DNA of 64,000 nucleotides from DTU013 sp964490975 (GTDB lineage Bacteria > Bacillota > Clostridia > Acetivibrionales > DTU013), in the NCBI GenBank assembly GCA_964490975.1, contig CAZBEQ010000002.1:62001-126000 (forward strand), written 5' to 3'. Under the pieces are notes generated by a model that saw only the letters and a program-made list of their open reading frames with translations, did no database searches and was not told where the DNA came from. Below are positions 62,554 to 64,000 of this stretch, piece by piece. The position numbers and the translations under genes are program-made. Position 1 is the stretch's first letter; the number at the start of each line of letters is the position of its first letter.

Positions 62554-62594
62554 GCATAACTATTTTGAATTGTTATTATTCAAAATAGTTATGC
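62554..62594. repeat. 16-bp perfect inverted repeat upstream of the stress-protein gene
   Basis: GCATAACTATTTTGAA (62554-62569) and TTCAAAATAGTTATGC (62579-62594) with a 9-nt spacer, between divergent genes and 47 bp from the stress-protein start. It may be an operator dyad or a 5'-UTR hairpin. Confidence 0.65.
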
Positions 62595-62710
62595 AGATTA
62601 AACAAAGCCAACATAAACTTTATATACCTGAATAATTATTTTTATAGTATAATGATTTGAAAAAGAAATAATCCGAATGATAATTATCCGTCGGAGCCCA
62701 GGAGAAAAAA

Positions 62711-63202
62711 ATGCAATCCAAGGGAAGCGTTTTAATATTTTTAGTTATATTGGCATTTCCTATTATCGCGATTTCTACAAACCATGATTTATTTTTTGGT
62801 ATAATGGCAGTAATAGTAGCTATCATTTCATTAATGAACATCCATAGAATTATAAAAAAGAGTAGTTTTAATGAGCAGGAAATAGACGAAAAGCTGGAAG
62901 AAGAGCTAGAAGAGCTGGCAGATATAGATATCAAGAAAATAGGTAACGGGCTCAGTGTCGTCTATAATCTCATTTCAATACTCTTTTTACTTTATTGCTC
63001 ATTCTTTCTGGAGACTATCCTGCTCAAAAGTATTGCATCATTTGCTATATTGCTGCAGATATACTTTATAATAGAGAAAACTAAGAAAAACAGCGGTGTT
63101 TTTGACAAGAACAGACTGAAACCGCAAGTACTGCTGTCTAACATTTCAAACATCACTGTTATTCTGCTTGTATTGTTCAACAAAATTTCTGTAATGAGCT
63201 GA
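62711..63202 (+). CDS. Hypothetical four-helix membrane protein
   Basis: A 163-residue protein not recognised as a known family. Two N-terminal membrane helices (about 5-40) are followed by a cytoplasmic acidic loop (EIDEKLEEELEELADIDIKK, about 55-78) and two further hydrophobic segments plus a basic linker (about 85-160). The start has AGGAG six bases upstream. It is divergent from the stress-protein gene across the 16-bp dyad, so the two may share control. Confidence 0.7.
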   Translation: MQSKGSVLIFLVILAFPIIAISTNHDLFFGIMAVIVAIISLMNIHRIIKKSSFNEQEIDEKLEEELEELADIDIKKIGNGLSVVYNLISILFLLYCSFFLETILLKSIASFAILLQIYFIIEKTKKNSGVFDKNRLKPQVLLSNISNITVILLVLFNKISVMS

Positions 63203-63205
63203 GAA

Positions 63206-63253
63206 AAGGGACTGCCCTTAATCAGATTTTTACTGATTCCAAGGCCGTCCCTT
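63206..63253 (+). terminator. Terminator / REP-like hairpin after the membrane protein gene
   Basis: AAGGGACtGCCcTTaATCAG, loop ATTTTTA, CTGATtccAAGGcCGTCCCTT: a long imperfect stem directly after the stop. The GGGAC-type ends resemble other palindromes in the window. Confidence 0.65.
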
Positions 63254-63414
63254 AATTCAAAACTGTCTAGCTAAATGTTATGTCCAATGGGTAACTTCTC
63301 TATCGATAGTAAGTTTTACTATCATTTTTTACGGGTCATTTCTTTTCATACATATTCAATATAATTTGTGTGATTTCGCTTGTATAATATGCATTATTCT
63401 GTTTGTTTCTGTTC

Positions 63415-64000
63415 TTACTGATTTTCAATAACCCCTTTTGCATAATAATCCGCCAGACTAAATGACTGCCACCCAGTTTTCTCCATCAATCTATTTTTTC
63501 TATACTTCAGTATCTGCTTCGCTCTTGAGGCAACCTCCGGGTTCTTGTCAGCTGTGAGCTCTTGTAGTTCTTTCGTTACAGAGTTCGAAGAGTTTTTGAT
63601 GTAATCCATATCGATTATACCGGTCTGGTGGTATCGTTCAATGTTCTTTCGCACTATCATCACATCTATATTTATGAAATTTATTGCGGTAAAGGCAATC
63701 ACCGCAGCGGCTATATATGGCTTGAGCAAGGGAAGCCTGTCATACCATACCCTTGCCATTGTAATAACAAATAGAACCAGCAGGAAGACCATAAATGCCT
63801 TAGTCATGATGCGAAGGAAGGTAAAGCCGTATGCATCTTCATATAGCGACATCCTGAAATAAGCCGAGCACAGCATGACAAAGGTGCAGCAGATCATTAA
63901 GGTATTGAGGAGCCTAAATATCATATCAACGCCGCCACTTCCCTTTTTCGTGTATGTAAGTGTCAGCGCAAGCAATCCAACATTCAGCAATGACACCAAT
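63415..64000 (-). CDS. DUF4173/DUF4153-type membrane protein (partial)
   Basis: C-terminal 194 residues of a gene running off the right edge. About four membrane helices, then a cytoplasmic tail. The segment CSAYFRMSLYEDAYGFTFLRIMTKAF carries the YEDAYGFTxLR motif typical of DUF4173 membrane proteins; only residues of that motif are relied on. The tail ends WQSFSLADYYAKGVIEN. These proteins have no known activity. The N-terminus is outside the window. Confidence 0.82.
   Translation of the reverse strand, partial: LVSLLNVGLLALTLTYTKKGSGGVDMIFRLLNTLMICCTFVMLCSAYFRMSLYEDAYGFTFLRIMTKAFMVFLLVLFVITMARVWYDRLPLLKPYIAAAVIAFTAINFINIDVMIVRKNIERYHQTGIIDMDYIKNSSNSVTKELQELTADKNPEVASRAKQILKYRKNRLMEKTGWQSFSLADYYAKGVIENQ

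Noticed and set aside
1..64000. CRISPR array, rRNA or complete prophage
   Set aside because: No regularly spaced direct repeats, rRNA-like sequence or phage structural genes were seen in either strand.

Overview
The window looks like chromosome of a Gram-positive, endospore-forming, strictly anaerobic member of the Clostridia, probably close to the former Clostridium cluster III (Ruminiclostridium/Acetivibrio type). The evidence is many sporulation and germination genes (spoIID, ywmB, sleB, ypeB, yabG, cotS, bofA, SPOCS-domain protein), clostridial housekeeping genes (veg, ispE, yaaL, murA), and anaerobic C1 and pyruvate metabolism (formate-tetrahydrofolate ligase, one-polypeptide pyruvate:ferredoxin oxidoreductase). 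No finer placement is possible from the sequence alone.

Layout. 1-3.4 kb: the conserved minus-strand cluster ywmB-murA-spoIID and the first codons of the next gene (probably spoIIQ-like). 3.5-12.8 kb: two tandem giant surface proteins with fibronectin-III-like repeats and C-terminal S-layer-homology repeats, behind a structured leader. 12.8-19.4 kb: small unknown gene, shikimate kinase, a membrane protein, then a signalling block (GGDEF-EAL protein, AbrB-like regulator, two response regulators); a tight DnaA-box cluster lies at 14.55-14.63 kb. 19.4-29.9 kb: metabolic and accessory genes (glutamate dehydrogenase, aldo/keto reductase, TipAS-type MerR regulator, TSUP transporter, hydrolase, LytTR-DUF3021 pair). 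These end in a small MATE-TetR island bounded by a duplicated 3' end of tRNA-Arg. 30-41.7 kb: DnaD/DnaC-type helicase-loading pair, CPBP protease, sleB-ypeB, a glycosyltransferase, and the operon acpS-yhaO-yhaN-lipoprotein.

41.8-45.3 kb: an operon of a Vps4/Ycf46-like AAA ATPase, a PspA/IM30 (ESCRT-III superfamily) protein and an unrecognised two-helix membrane coiled-coil protein. I regard this as the most promising candidate for an under-described system. 45.4-53.4 kb: metal-binding HMA protein, FadR-type regulator, ispE, SPOCS/LysM protein, veg with two strong tandem promoters, yabG, fhs and cotS. 53.5-64 kb: nifJ with a 17-bp palindromic operator candidate, bofA, yaaL, a NUDIX enzyme, a VanW/G5 wall protein, a decayed TIM-barrel fragment next to a perfect 36-bp inverted repeat, a general-stress-type glycine-zipper protein and two membrane proteins.

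Together the genes cover envelope building, spore formation and germination, envelope stress and anaerobic central metabolism. Clear accessory DNA is limited to the tRNA-Arg island, several REP-like inverted repeats, and two stretches of about 0.75 kb with no recognisable gene (29.9-30.6 and 57.05-57.8 kb).
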